From contig NC_008618.1 of assembly GCF_000010425.1 (NCBI RefSeq), positions 861,946-925,945 on the forward strand: 64,000 nt of DNA. Reading direction: 5' to 3'. The DNA comes from Bifidobacterium adolescentis ATCC 15703 (lineage in GTDB: Bacteria > Actinomycetota > Actinomycetes > Actinomycetales > Bifidobacteriaceae). A model generated the notes under the pieces. That model saw nothing but the letters and a program-made list of their open reading frames with translations. It did no database searches and had not been told where the DNA came from. This document shows, in pieces, positions 1 to 9,169 of the stretch; position 1 is the first letter of the stretch; each line of letters starts with the position of its first letter. The position numbers and the translations under genes are program-made.

Positions 1-1615
1 TCCGTTCTACCCGATGATCATCTTCCGTACCCCGAAGGGCTGGACCTGCCCGAAGTTCATCGACGGCAAGAAGACCGAGGGCTCCTGGCGTTCCCACCAG
101 GTGCCGCTGGCTTCCGCCCGCGATACCGAGGCCCACTTCGAGGTCCTCAAGAACTGGCTCGAGTCCTACAAGCCGGAAGAGCTGTTCGACGAGAACGGCG
201 CCGTGAAGCCGGAAGTCACCGCCTTCATGCCGACCGGCGAACTGCGCATCGGTGAGAACCCGAACGCCAACGGTGGCCGCATCCGCGAAGAGCTGAAGCT
301 GCCGAAGCTGGAAGACTACGAGGTCAAGGAAGTCGCCGAGTACGGCCACGGCTGGGGCCAGCTCGAGGCCACCCGTCGTCTGGGCGTCTACACCCGCGAC
401 ATCATCAAGAACAACCCGGACTCCTTCCGTATCTTCGGACCGGATGAGACCGCTTCCAACCGTCTGCAGGCCGCTTACGACGTCACCAACAAGCAGTGGG
501 ACGCCGGCTACCTGTCCGCTCAGGTCGACGAGCACATGGCTGTCACCGGCCAGGTCACCGAGCAGCTTTCCGAGCACCAGATGGAAGGCTTCCTCGAGGG
601 CTACCTGCTGACCGGCCGTCACGGCATCTGGAGCTCCTATGAGTCCTTCGTGCACGTGATCGACTCCATGCTGAACCAGCACGCCAAGTGGCTCGAGGCT
701 ACCGTCCGCGAGATTCCGTGGCGCAAGCCGATCTCCTCCATGAACCTGCTCGTCTCCTCCCACGTGTGGCGTCAGGATCACAACGGCTTCTCCCACCAGG
801 ATCCGGGTGTCACCTCCGTCCTGCTGAACAAGTGCTTCAACAACGATCACGTGATCGGCATCTACTTCCCGGTGGATTCCAACATGCTGCTCGCTGTGGC
901 TGAGAAGTGCTACAAGTCCACCAACAAGATCAACGCCATCATCGCCGGCAAGCAGCCGGCCGCCACCTGGCTGACCCTGGACGAAGCTCGCGCCGAGCTC
1001 GAGAAGGGTGCTGCCGAGTGGAAGTGGGCTTCCAACGTGAAGTCCAACGATGAGGCTCAGATCGTGCTCGCCGCCACCGGTGATGTTCCGACTCAGGAAA
1101 TCATGGCCGCTGCCGACAAGCTGGACGCCATGGGCATCAAGTTCAAGGTCGTCAACGTGGTTGACCTGGTCAAGCTGCAGTCCGCCAAGGAGAACAACGA
1201 GGCCCTCTCCGATGAGGAGTTCGCTGAGCTGTTCACCGAGGACAAGCCGGTCCTGTTCGCTTACCACTCCTATGCCCGCGATGTGCGTGGTCTGATCTAC
1301 GATCGCCCGAACCACGACAACTTCAACGTTCACGGCTACGAGGAGCAGGGCTCCACCACCACCCCGTACGACATGGTTCGCGTGAACAACATCGATCGCT
1401 ACGAGCTCCAGGCTGAAGCTCTGCGCATGATTGACGCTGACAAGTACGCCGACAAGATCAACGAGCTCGAGGCCTTCCGTCAGGAAGCCTTCCAGTTCGC
1501 TGTCGACAACGGCTACGATCACCCGGATTACACCGACTGGGTCTACTCCGGTGTCAACACCAACAAGCAGGGTGCTATCTCCGCTACCGCCGCAACCGCT
1601 GGCGATAACGAGTGA
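1..1615 (+). CDS. xfp: Xylulose-5-phosphate/fructose-6-phosphate phosphoketolase (5'-truncated)
   Basis: Thiamine-diphosphate enzyme that cleaves xylulose 5-phosphate or fructose 6-phosphate with phosphate to acetyl phosphate plus a triose or tetrose phosphate, the key step of the bifid shunt. The reading frame is open to the left edge (first full codon at base 2), so the N-terminus lies outside the window. About 537 C-terminal residues are present; if the full protein is the usual 825 residues, the ATG at 14 is residue 293. With that offset the known active-site residues fall correctly: His320 (WRSHQ), Glu479 (SEHQ), His548 and His553 (DHNGFSH). A strong terminator follows the stop, and pta and ackA, which consume acetyl phosphate, lie next. 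The ATG at 14 should not be taken as the real start. Confidence 0.98.
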   Translation, partial: PFYPMIIFRTPKGWTCPKFIDGKKTEGSWRSHQVPLASARDTEAHFEVLKNWLESYKPEELFDENGAVKPEVTAFMPTGELRIGENPNANGGRIREELKLPKLEDYEVKEVAEYGHGWGQLEATRRLGVYTRDIIKNNPDSFRIFGPDETASNRLQAAYDVTNKQWDAGYLSAQVDEHMAVTGQVTEQLSEHQMEGFLEGYLLTGRHGIWSSYESFVHVIDSMLNQHAKWLEATVREIPWRKPISSMNLLVSSHVWRQDHNGFSHQDPGVTSVLLNKCFNNDHVIGIYFPVDSNMLLAVAEKCYKSTNKINAIIAGKQPAATWLTLDEARAELEKGAAEWKWASNVKSNDEAQIVLAATGDVPTQEIMAAADKLDAMGIKFKVVNVVDLVKLQSAKENNEALSDEEFAELFTEDKPVLFAYHSYARDVRGLIYDRPNHDNFNVHGYEEQGSTTTPYDMVRVNNIDRYELQAEALRMIDADKYADKINELEAFRQEAFQFAVDNGYDHPDYTDWVYSGVNTNKQGAISATAATAGDNE

Positions 1616-1644
1616 GCCTAGGCTATTTGGCCTGATTGCTTGAT

Positions 1645-1679
1645 AAAAGCCCCAAGGGATTGTTCCCTTGGGGCTTTTT
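1645..1679 (+). terminator. Rho-independent terminator of xfp
   Basis: A perfect hairpin, AAAAGCCCCAAGGGA, a four-base loop, then TCCCTTGGGGC running into TTTTT, starts 30 bases after the xfp stop. It separates xfp from pta. Confidence 0.93.
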
Positions 1680-1740
1680 CGTATTACGGTGCGATATGCT
1701 TGGCTTAAAACAGCAAAACCGCTAGCGCGTGTCAGTTACC

Positions 1741-1772
1741 GTTTGCACATTACAATTGCTCATTGTGCGAAC
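1741..1772. promoter_or_regulatory. Imperfect dyad in the pta upstream region
   Basis: GTTTGCACA at 1741-1749 is mirrored by TGTGCGAAC at 1764-1772 (8 of 9 positions), with arm centres about 23 bp apart, 46-77 bases upstream of the pta GTG. This is a possible regulator site between the xfp terminator and pta; I do not recognise the factor. Confidence 0.3.
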
Positions 1773-1817
1773 GATGCGGTATCGCACCCGAATAATGCGA
1801 AGTACATAGGAGACACC

Positions 1818-3488
1818 GTGAGTTTTACCAGCGTCACCATCATCAGTCCCGAAGCGGCTAACGGCCGTAATGTTGTCGCCCTTGGAGTCACCAAGACACT
1901 TGCCGCAGCCGGCAAGACCGGAGTGTTCCGTCCGGCGGTCTGCAGAAAAGACACCTTCACGGACGTGCTGATCGAAGCTTCCAATGCCGGTTTGAGCCGG
2001 GAACAGTCCGTCGGCGTGTGCCCCAAGCGCGCTCGTAACGATAAGGAAGGTTCGCGGGCGGATATCGTTGCGGCCTACACCCAAGCCGTAGAAACAGCCC
2101 GACCGGATGCCATGGTGATTGTCGGCACCGACAGGTCAGCAGTCAATGATCCCGCGATGTTCTCTTTCAACGCTGACGTCGCGGCAGACCTCCAATCGCC
2201 GGTCCTGCTGGCCGTATGCACTATCGAACGCACACCGGAACAAGTCAAAAGCACGGTTGAGGCATCCACCAAGGTCATCGAAGACGCCGGGAGCAAAGTC
2301 GTCGGCGTGTTCATTACTGGGTGTGACGACACGCAGCCGAATCCACTCAAAGCATGCTTCGTCGACTACCCGGTGCCGGTGTGGACGCTACCTGCCGTCG
2401 ATTTCAACGACGATGACGCCATCAGCAAGGCAGACGAAGCGTTCGCGACGAACGTCGACGCCGTGGAACTGACCGTGGCACTCGAATCGCCATTCGACGC
2501 CCCGACCACACCCTATGCTTTCCAATACGGTCTGCTGGGCAAGGCGAAGGCGGACAAGAAGACCATCGTGCTGCCGGAGGGCAACGAGGATCGCATCATC
2601 AAAGCCGCCGATTATCTGCTGGAGCGCGACATCGTCGATCTGATCATCGTCGGAGACGAAAACGCCATTCTCGCCCGCGGCCAGGAATTGGGATTGAAAT
2701 CGCTTGGCAAGGCGAAATTCCAAGCCAAGGATGATGAAACGGTGCTGGAACCCATGGTGGCGAAGCTGTGCGAGCTGCGCGCCAAGAAAGGCATGACCGA
2801 AGAGCAGGCGCGCAAACAGCTGGCCGATGACAGCTATTTCGGCACCATGCTTGTGGTGATGGGCATGGCGGACGGTCTCGTGTCCGGTTCCGTCAACTCC
2901 ACGGCCAATACCGTGCGTCCGGCCCTGCAGGTCATCAAGACCAAGCCAGGAACGTCGCTGGTCTCCGGAGCGTTCCTGATGTGTTTCAAGGACCATGCCG
3001 CCGTGTTCGCCGACTGTGCCATCAACCTTAACCCCAATGCCGAGCAGCTCGCCGAAATAGCAATCCAATCCGCCGAAACGGCCAAGGCGTTCGGCCTTGA
3101 ACCGAAGGTGGGCATGCTGTCCTATTCCACGCTGGGCTCCGGAAAAGGACCCGACGTCGACCTCGTCGAGGAAGCCACCACCATCGTCAAAGACAAGGCT
3201 CCCGACCTTGCGGTGGTCGGATCGATCCAGTTCGACGCGGCATGGTCTCCGACCGTGGCCGCGACCAAAGCCAAGGGCGATCCGGTGGCGGGCCATGTCA
3301 ATGTGTTCGTATTCCCGGATCTGTGCGCGGGCAACATCGCATACAAGGCGGTACAGCGTTCCTCGGGAGCGGCCGCCGTCGGGCCGGTGCTGCAGGGTCT
3401 CAACCGCCCGGTGAACGATCTGAGCCGTGGCGCCACGGTCCAGGACATCATCAACACCATCGCCCTGACCGCCATCGAGGCCCAGTAA
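1818..3488 (+). CDS. pta: Phosphate acetyltransferase
   Basis: Interconverts acetyl phosphate and acetyl-CoA, linking the phosphoketolase product to biosynthesis. The protein is 556 residues in the long two-part form: an N-terminal P-loop/DRTGG-like region and a C-terminal PTA catalytic domain from about residue 235 (KKTIVLPEGNEDR, then GLVSGSVNSTANTVRP and SYSTLGSGKGPDV). I chose the GTG at 1818 because AGGAG at 1807-1811 sits just upstream and translation from it opens with the conserved VTIISPEAANGRNVVALGV; a longer open frame back to 1668 runs through the xfp terminator and is not credible. ackA follows 89 bases on in the same direction. Confidence 0.96.
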   Translation: MSFTSVTIISPEAANGRNVVALGVTKTLAAAGKTGVFRPAVCRKDTFTDVLIEASNAGLSREQSVGVCPKRARNDKEGSRADIVAAYTQAVETARPDAMVIVGTDRSAVNDPAMFSFNADVAADLQSPVLLAVCTIERTPEQVKSTVEASTKVIEDAGSKVVGVFITGCDDTQPNPLKACFVDYPVPVWTLPAVDFNDDDAISKADEAFATNVDAVELTVALESPFDAPTTPYAFQYGLLGKAKADKKTIVLPEGNEDRIIKAADYLLERDIVDLIIVGDENAILARGQELGLKSLGKAKFQAKDDETVLEPMVAKLCELRAKKGMTEEQARKQLADDSYFGTMLVVMGMADGLVSGSVNSTANTVRPALQVIKTKPGTSLVSGAFLMCFKDHAAVFADCAINLNPNAEQLAEIAIQSAETAKAFGLEPKVGMLSYSTLGSGKGPDVDLVEEATTIVKDKAPDLAVVGSIQFDAAWSPTVAATKAKGDPVAGHVNVFVFPDLCAGNIAYKAVQRSSGAAAVGPVLQGLNRPVNDLSRGATVQDIINTIALTAIEAQ

Positions 3489-3577
3489 TCGGGCATTTTG
3501 TAGCAAGCAACGAGTAATCTAAGGTTTTGGAAAGTCGCGTAAGCGGCACATCGATTAACACATGGAGGATGCCCACA

Positions 3578-4807
3578 ATGGCGAAAACCGTCCTTGTCAT
3601 CAATTCCGGTTCCAGCTCTATCAAGTATCAGCTGGTTGATCTTGAAACCGGCGAAGGTATCGCTTCCGGTCTGGTCGAGAAGATCGGCGAGCCGGTTGAC
3701 GGTCATTACAAGCACGAGTACAACGGCGAGAAGCATGAGCTCGAAGAGCCGATTCACGACCATGAGCAGGGTCTGAAGCGCGTGCTCGGCTTCTTCGACG
3801 AGTTCGGCCCGAAGCTCGCCGACGCAGGCATCGTGGCCGTCGGCCATCGCGTGGTGCAGGGTGGTTCCATCTTCCCGAAGCCGGCTCTGGTCAACGACAA
3901 GACCATCGGCCAGGTCAAGGACCTCGCCGTGCTCGCCCCGCTGCACAACGGTCCGGAGGCCAAGGGCGCTGAGGTCATGCGCTCCCTGCTGCCGGATGTT
4001 CCGCAGATCTTCGTGTTCGATTCCTCCTTCTTCTTCCAGCTGCCGAAGGCTTCCAGCACCTACGCGCTGAACAAGGAAGTCGCCCAGCAGTACCATATCC
4101 GCCGTTACGGCGCCCATGGCACCTCCCACGAGTTCATCTCCTCCGTCGTGCCGTCCGTCATCGGCAAGCCGGCCGAAGGCCTCAAGCAGATCGTGCTGCA
4201 CATCGGCAACGGTGCTTCCGCCTCCGCCGAAATCTCCGGCAAGCCGGTTGAGACCTCCATGGGTCTGACCCCGCTGGAAGGCCTCGTGATGGGTGGCCGT
4301 ACCGGCGACATCGATCCGGCCGTCGTCTTCCACCTGATTCGCAACGCCCACATGAGCGTGGACGAACTGGACACCCTGTTCAACAAGCGTTCCGGCATGA
4401 TGGGTCTGACCGGCTTCGGCGACCTGCGTGAAGTGCATCGTCTGGTCGAAGAGGGCAACGAGGACGCCAAGCTGGCTCTCGACATCTACGTGCACCGCAT
4501 CGTCGGCTACATCGGCAACTACACCGCTCAGATGGGTGGCGTCGACGTGATCACCTTCACCGCAGGCGTTGGCGAGAACGATGACGTCGTGCGCAAGATG
4601 GTCTGCGACAAGCTCGCTCCGTTCGGCGTCAAGTTGGATGAGGAGAAGAACGCGACCCGTTCCAAGGAACCGCGCATCATCTCCACCCCGGATTCCGCAG
4701 TCACCATCTGCGTCATCCCGACCAACGAGGAGCTGGCCATCGCCCGCAAGTCCGCCGCCATCGCAGAAGAAGGCAAGGACTCCTACGGCAACGTCTTCTC
4801 CAAGTGA
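3578..4807 (+). CDS. ackA: Acetate kinase
   Basis: Transfers phosphate from acetyl phosphate to ADP, giving acetate and ATP; this is the main ATP-yielding step of the bifid shunt. 409 residues, normal for the family, with the ASKHA-fold signatures VLVINSGSSSIKYQL at the N-terminus, GHRVVQGG, the HIGNGAS phosphate-binding loop and AGVGEND. The start at 3578 (MAKTVLVIN) has a strong GGAGGA at 3564-3569; an in-frame ATG at 3527 would add 17 non-conserved residues. Codon use is highly biased, as in xfp, consistent with high expression. It probably shares transcripts with pta, although 89 bases separate the genes. Confidence 0.97.
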   Translation: MAKTVLVINSGSSSIKYQLVDLETGEGIASGLVEKIGEPVDGHYKHEYNGEKHELEEPIHDHEQGLKRVLGFFDEFGPKLADAGIVAVGHRVVQGGSIFPKPALVNDKTIGQVKDLAVLAPLHNGPEAKGAEVMRSLLPDVPQIFVFDSSFFFQLPKASSTYALNKEVAQQYHIRRYGAHGTSHEFISSVVPSVIGKPAEGLKQIVLHIGNGASASAEISGKPVETSMGLTPLEGLVMGGRTGDIDPAVVFHLIRNAHMSVDELDTLFNKRSGMMGLTGFGDLREVHRLVEEGNEDAKLALDIYVHRIVGYIGNYTAQMGGVDVITFTAGVGENDDVVRKMVCDKLAPFGVKLDEEKNATRSKEPRIISTPDSAVTICVIPTNEELAIARKSAAIAEEGKDSYGNVFSK

Positions 4808-4860
4808 GTGACGTGTCACGTTTCGGCTGGTAGAGGAACGTGACGGCAAACGGTATGAAT

Positions 4861-4916
4861 CTGCGCCGCCGTGCCTGATAATCGATATCATCGGTCAATC
4901 AGGCACGGCGGCGCAG
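4861..4916. terminator. Long inverted repeat after ackA, probable terminator
   Basis: Nineteen-base perfect arms (4861-4879 and 4898-4916, beginning CTGCGCCGCCGTGCC) enclose an 18-base loop. No T-run follows directly, so termination is inferred from stem strength and from its place between ackA and the next gene. Confidence 0.6.
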
Positions 4917-5022
4917 TGCGTTGGGCCCCCCTTTCCGCGATTCGCAAGGGATTGCTTGGTAGTACGATACGACAGGTTGCACTGTACCGTGCAATGATGT
5001 AAGAGAGAACGGTTGGTTATTC

Positions 5023-6843
5023 GTGGCTGCTAAACGACGTTTCGTCGGTTTGGACGGGCTTAAAGGCATAGCCCTTATTGCGATTGTGCTGTATCACTGC
5101 GATGAGCTTTCGCTTCAAGGCGGGTTTTTCGGTGTGGATGTGTTCTTCACCATCTCCGGTTTCCTGATTTTCTCATCGCTGCTCAATCGTATCGATTCAG
5201 GTAAAGGCTTGGAACTGGGGGAGTACTTCCTCAAACGGTTCCGCCGGATTTATCCCGCGCTGTTTGCTCTTATCCCGATTTCGGTGACGTTGGCATGGCT
5301 GGTGAACCGCGACATGCTTGTCGGCATCCGGAACCAGATCATGACCGTGCTTCTGGGATGCTACAACTGGTATGCCATCAGCAGCGGAGCCAGCTATTTC
5401 TCCCAGATGAACCCTGACATATTCCGTCACCTATGGTTCATGTCGTTGCTCATGCAGTTTTATCTGATCGCTCCATTCGTGGTTTTGCTGCTGCGAAAAA
5501 TCATCATCAGATGGGCTCCGGTATGCATACTGACAGCCCTTGCCGGAGCAAGCGCGGTATCCATGGGACTGCTATACCACTCTGGCGCTGACCCCACACG
5601 TGTGTATTTCGGCACCGACACGCACGCCATGGGCCTATGGCTCGGTGCCGCGCTGGCTTGGATACTGCCGATTCTCAGACATGAGCATGGGCGAGCCAAT
5701 GAATCGCGGATAATGGAACGATTCCATAAGATATGGATTCAATTCGGCCCGATAGTTGCCTTTGGCTCATTGCTGGCATTGCTGTGGATGATGCGGCATA
5801 TCACTCAAGGCCCAGCGGCGTTCCATGGCGGTATCTTCGTCGCCTCCGTGCTTGCTGTGGTGCTGATCGCAGGAACCATACCATTCGGATCCTGGATGCA
5901 GGATCTGCTTGTGTTCAAGCCGCTTGCCGCTTTGGGTCATTATTCGTATGGCATTTATCTGTGGCATTGGCCATTATGGCTGCTGCTGAGGTCCCTGCTG
6001 CCCCAGTGGGGCGCATGGCATGCCGACAGGCTGCTGGCCTTCACCTTCATCCTCACCGTGCTGTTCGCGTTCGCATCTTGGCGGCTGTTCGAGAAGCCAG
6101 TCGCTCGTGCGGGATTCATCGCGTTGATTCGTCCGATCAGTGGAGACGAAGCCGAGCATTGCGGCCGTCTGATATCCACGGTCGTGGTGCTGGCATGCTC
6201 ATGGAGCTTCTGCGGATACGCTGTGGCGACGGCACCGGAACAAACCAGTGTGGCGCAATCCTTGGGTATCAGCGCCAGGCTGTTGCAGCAACGCAATCAT
6301 GCCGCTTTGGAACGACGCAGAACACCGATGCCAAGGAAGCCACGGCATAAGATGCCGGATGGTTCGCAAATGGCCGCCATCGGAGATTCGGTGATGCTGG
6401 CGTCCAGCAAAGGATTGCGGGACACGTTCCCCAACATCATTGTGGATGCCGAAGTCTCACGGTCGATGGCGAAGGGACAGGGTCTTGTCGATCAATTGAA
6501 AGCGCAAGGGAATCTGCGCCCCTGGGTCTTGGTGGGACTTGCCACCAACTCCGTGGTGACCAATGATCAGCTTGACGATCTGCTGAATGATGTCGGCCCC
6601 GATCATGTGCTGGTGCTCATTAACGCGCACGCTCCCGTTTCATGGGTTCCTGGCACCAATGCCGTGTTGAAGCAATTCGCCGCGGCGCATTCCAACAACG
6701 TCGTACTGGTCGATTGGGACGGGACCATTTCCCAGCATGCTGACGAACTTGCCGGAGATGGCATCCATCCGGGAATGTCCAATACGATCTACGCGCAGGC
6801 GGTCAAGGATTCAATTGCCGCTTGGATCAAGCAAGGGCACTGA
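5023..6843 (+). CDS. Membrane O-acyltransferase (acyltransferase 3 family) with C-terminal SGNH domain
   Basis: 606 residues. The first ~370 are an acyltransferase-3 membrane domain with about ten hydrophobic segments: GLDGLKGIALIAIVLYH carries the family's catalytic-type His, followed by GFFGVDVFFTISGFLI and YSYGIYLWHWPLW. After a final membrane segment near 395-415, an extracytoplasmic SGNH-hydrolase-like domain shows block I (AAIGDSVML) and the C-terminal DGIHPG block carrying the Asp and His. Such OafA-like proteins acetylate cell-surface polysaccharides or peptidoglycan; the acceptor here is unknown. The GTG start at 5023 is weakly supported by AGAGAG at 5002-5007. Monocistronic between two long inverted repeats. 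Confidence 0.88.
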   Translation: MAAKRRFVGLDGLKGIALIAIVLYHCDELSLQGGFFGVDVFFTISGFLIFSSLLNRIDSGKGLELGEYFLKRFRRIYPALFALIPISVTLAWLVNRDMLVGIRNQIMTVLLGCYNWYAISSGASYFSQMNPDIFRHLWFMSLLMQFYLIAPFVVLLLRKIIIRWAPVCILTALAGASAVSMGLLYHSGADPTRVYFGTDTHAMGLWLGAALAWILPILRHEHGRANESRIMERFHKIWIQFGPIVAFGSLLALLWMMRHITQGPAAFHGGIFVASVLAVVLIAGTIPFGSWMQDLLVFKPLAALGHYSYGIYLWHWPLWLLLRSLLPQWGAWHADRLLAFTFILTVLFAFASWRLFEKPVARAGFIALIRPISGDEAEHCGRLISTVVVLACSWSFCGYAVATAPEQTSVAQSLGISARLLQQRNHAALERRRTPMPRKPRHKMPDGSQMAAIGDSVMLASSKGLRDTFPNIIVDAEVSRSMAKGQGLVDQLKAQGNLRPWVLVGLATNSVVTNDQLDDLLNDVGPDHVLVLINAHAPVSWVPGTNAVLKQFAAAHSNNVVLVDWDGTISQHADELAGDGIHPGMSNTIYAQAVKDSIAAWIKQGH

Positions 6844-6887
6844 TTGATGCGTTGACGACTTCCATACGAGGTCCGCCACATGCCGTC

Positions 6888-6940
6888 GCATATGAATGAT
6901 CCCCATTCCGTGGAAATCGGAATGGGGATCATTCATATGC
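6888..6940. terminator. Bidirectional terminator between convergent genes
   Basis: A 23-bp perfect inverted repeat (6888-6910 and 6918-6940, core GATCCCCATTCCG) with a seven-base loop lies between the acyltransferase (+) and the xanthine permease (-). Confidence 0.85.
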
Positions 6941-6963
6941 GGACGATGCCGATATTAGGGAAA

Positions 6964-8355
6964 TCAGGCCTCCTGATGCTGAGGAGCGGACAGGAAGTGC
7001 TCCTCGCTAGGCAGAACGGCGTTGAGAATCACAGCCACCACGAACGACACCGCGATGCAGTTGGAAGCGAAGATGGACTGGAACAGCGCCGGGAAGTTGG
7101 CGAAAATGTCGCCGACCTGGGTGAAACCGATGCCAATGGTCAGGCTCAACGCGGCGATGGTGATGTTGCGCTGCGTGTAACCGGCCTCGGAAATCATCTG
7201 GAATCCGGACAGGATGATATTGCCGAACATCATGATGGTGCAGCCGCCAAGCACAGCCTGCGGCAGGGAGTTGAAGACCTCTGCAACGGCCGGAACGAAG
7301 CTGGCGAGCACCAAAATCAGACCGCCGGAAAGAATCACCTTGCGGTTGACCACCTTGGTCATCGCCACCAGACCGATGTTCTGCGCGAACGAAGTCAATG
7401 GCAGGCAGCCGAACAAACCGGACACGGAGGAGATTAAGCCGTCGCCGGCAATAGCTCCGGCGGTTTCCTTGTCGGTGGGTTGACGGTCGAGACCGACCTT
7501 GGTAAGCGCCGCTGTGTCGCCCAACACCTCAACCGAGGAAACGACATACAGCAGAGCGAAGGAGATAATCGCACCCGGATCAAACTCAAGCTTGAACGGC
7601 ATGAAATGCGGCACCGACACGACCTGCAGATTGGCGAAACCGGAGAAATCGACCTTTCCCATGAAAATCGCGACCACATAGCCCACGACAAGGCCGAACA
7701 GCACGGAAAGCTGCTTGGCGGTGCCCTTCATGAGCAGCTGGAACGCAAGGCAAGCCACCAGCGAAATCAGGCCAAGCGTCAGATTCTGCCAGCTGCCGAA
7801 ATCCTTCGCGCCGGAACCGCCGCCGAAGCTCGTGGCGCCGACGGACAGGAGCGAAAAACCAATCGAGGTGACGACAATCGCGGAAACGATCGGCGGGACG
7901 AAACGACGCCAATACTTGGCCGTCAAACCAAGCACGACCTCCAACAGGCCGCCAAGCACCACGGCGCCGGCGACTGCGCCATAACCCTGATGCTGCGCGA
8001 TCGACATGGCGGCCGCGACGTAGGTGAAGGAAATGCCGGTGACCATCGGCAGACGGGAACCAATCAGCCACACACCGTACAGCTGCAGGCAGGTGCCGAG
8101 ACCTGCGACCAGCAGGCCGGCCTGAATGATGGCGGCGGACTGCGCGGCATCCATCTTGGCGGCCGTGGCCACCAGGAAGATAGGCGCGAGATTCGCCACG
8201 AACATGGCCATGACGTGCTGCAGGCCGAACGGAATGCCCTTCCAGAACGACACCGGTGCGTCAAGACTGCTCAACGCCTCAAAAGACACGCCTTTTTTAG
8301 TGTCTTTTGCCTTCGTCTTTTTTTCGGTTTTCTCTGTGTTCTTCTCTTCGCTCAA
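6964..8355 (-). CDS. pbuX: Xanthine/uracil permease (NCS2 family)
   Basis: 463-residue NCS2 nucleobase transporter with 12-14 hydrophobic segments. The charged Lys/Glu-rich N-terminus (~35 residues) precedes PFGLQHVMAMFVANLAPI, the family's QH motif on TM1, and the conserved TGISFTYVAA and SSVEVLGDTAA stretches. It lies 44 bases downstream of xpt on the same strand, so xanthine is the likely substrate: the permease imports the base and Xpt traps it as XMP. Uric acid or uracil transport cannot be excluded from sequence. Confidence 0.93.
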   Translation of the reverse strand: MSEEKNTEKTEKKTKAKDTKKGVSFEALSSLDAPVSFWKGIPFGLQHVMAMFVANLAPIFLVATAAKMDAAQSAAIIQAGLLVAGLGTCLQLYGVWLIGSRLPMVTGISFTYVAAAMSIAQHQGYGAVAGAVVLGGLLEVVLGLTAKYWRRFVPPIVSAIVVTSIGFSLLSVGATSFGGGSGAKDFGSWQNLTLGLISLVACLAFQLLMKGTAKQLSVLFGLVVGYVVAIFMGKVDFSGFANLQVVSVPHFMPFKLEFDPGAIISFALLYVVSSVEVLGDTAALTKVGLDRQPTDKETAGAIAGDGLISSVSGLFGCLPLTSFAQNIGLVAMTKVVNRKVILSGGLILVLASFVPAVAEVFNSLPQAVLGGCTIMMFGNIILSGFQMISEAGYTQRNITIAALSLTIGIGFTQVGDIFANFPALFQSIFASNCIAVSFVVAVILNAVLPSEEHFLSAPQHQEA

Positions 8356-8399
8356 CTGTTACATCCTCTCTTATAATCGTTTGAGCGTGCTGAAAAAAA

Positions 8400-8981
8400 T
8401 CAGGAGCGGAATTCGATGGTGCCGTTTTCCGGATCCATCGATTCGACGATTGCCAGGGAATCGACGTCGTACCCTTCCTCACGCAGCTGGTCGCCACCGC
8501 CTTGGAAGCCCTTTTCCACTGCGATGCCGATGCCTTCCACAGTGGCTCCGGCCTCATGGCATAGCTCGATCAGGCCTTTTAACGCCTTGCCGTTGGCAAG
8601 GAAATCGTCGATCAGCAGCACGTGGTCACCTTCATTGAGATAGCGCTTGGACACGATGACAGGGAACTCCTTCTGCTTGGTGAAGGAATACACGGTGGTC
8701 GTGTACTGGTCGCCGTCAAGATTGATGGACTGCGCCTTCTTGGCGAACACCACCGGGACATTGCCGAAATGACGGGCCACGACACAGGCGATGCCAATGC
8801 CGGAAGCCTCAATGGTCAGAATCTTATCGATGGTCTTGCCCTTGAAATGCTCGGCCCAAGCGGCGCCCATATGGTCGAACAGCTCGACATCGCACTGATG
8901 GTTGAGGAACGCGTCCACTTTCAGCACATTGCCGGGTTTGACGGTACCCTGCTGCACAATGCGCTCTTCAAGCTCCTTCAT
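8400..8981 (-). CDS. xpt: Xanthine phosphoribosyltransferase
   Basis: Converts xanthine and PRPP to XMP for reuse in guanine nucleotide synthesis. 193 residues, matching the Bacillus enzyme length. The PRPP-binding loop [14 protein letters not shown] is present, together with [14 protein letters not shown] and PVVFAKKAQ. The ATG at 8981 is preceded (minus strand) by AAGGGG; a longer frame to 9104 overlaps the divergent helicase promoter region and shows no family similarity. First gene of an xpt-pbuX operon. The ~120-base upstream region can form a small hairpin but shows no purine riboswitch core that I can recognise. Confidence 0.96.
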   Translation of the reverse strand: MKELEERIVQQGTVKPGNVLKVDAFLNHQCDVELFDHMGAAWAEHFKGKTIDKILTIEASGIGIACVVARHFGNVPVVFAKKAQSINLDGDQYTTTVYSFTKQKEFPVIVSKRYLNEGDHVLLIDDFLANGKALKGLIELCHEAGATVEGIGIAVEKGFQGGGDQLREEGYDVDSLAIVESMDPENGTIEFRS

Positions 8982-9169
8982 GAAACCCCTTAATCTTGTC
9001 GGCCGCGAAAGCGGCATCAGATGATGGCATACGGCGAGCCGTATATAGGAGTTCAGCATACGCGCCCCAATTGACCGTGCGAGTCGGACCCCTGACCTGC
9101 TCATGTGATAAACATGAATGCTGCGAACAAATGTTTGAATATGAGCGTGCGCGAAGAAAAGAGGAATCG

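Noticed and set aside
3122-4891. A 589-codon minus-strand frame over pta/ackA
   Set aside because: Runs through two well-identified genes and the long ackA inverted repeat; composition is that of an antisense shadow.
8982-9169. Purine riboswitch upstream of xpt
   Set aside because: The minus-strand leader has a small hairpin (CATACGGCGAGCCGTAT) but lacks the conserved purine aptamer loops.
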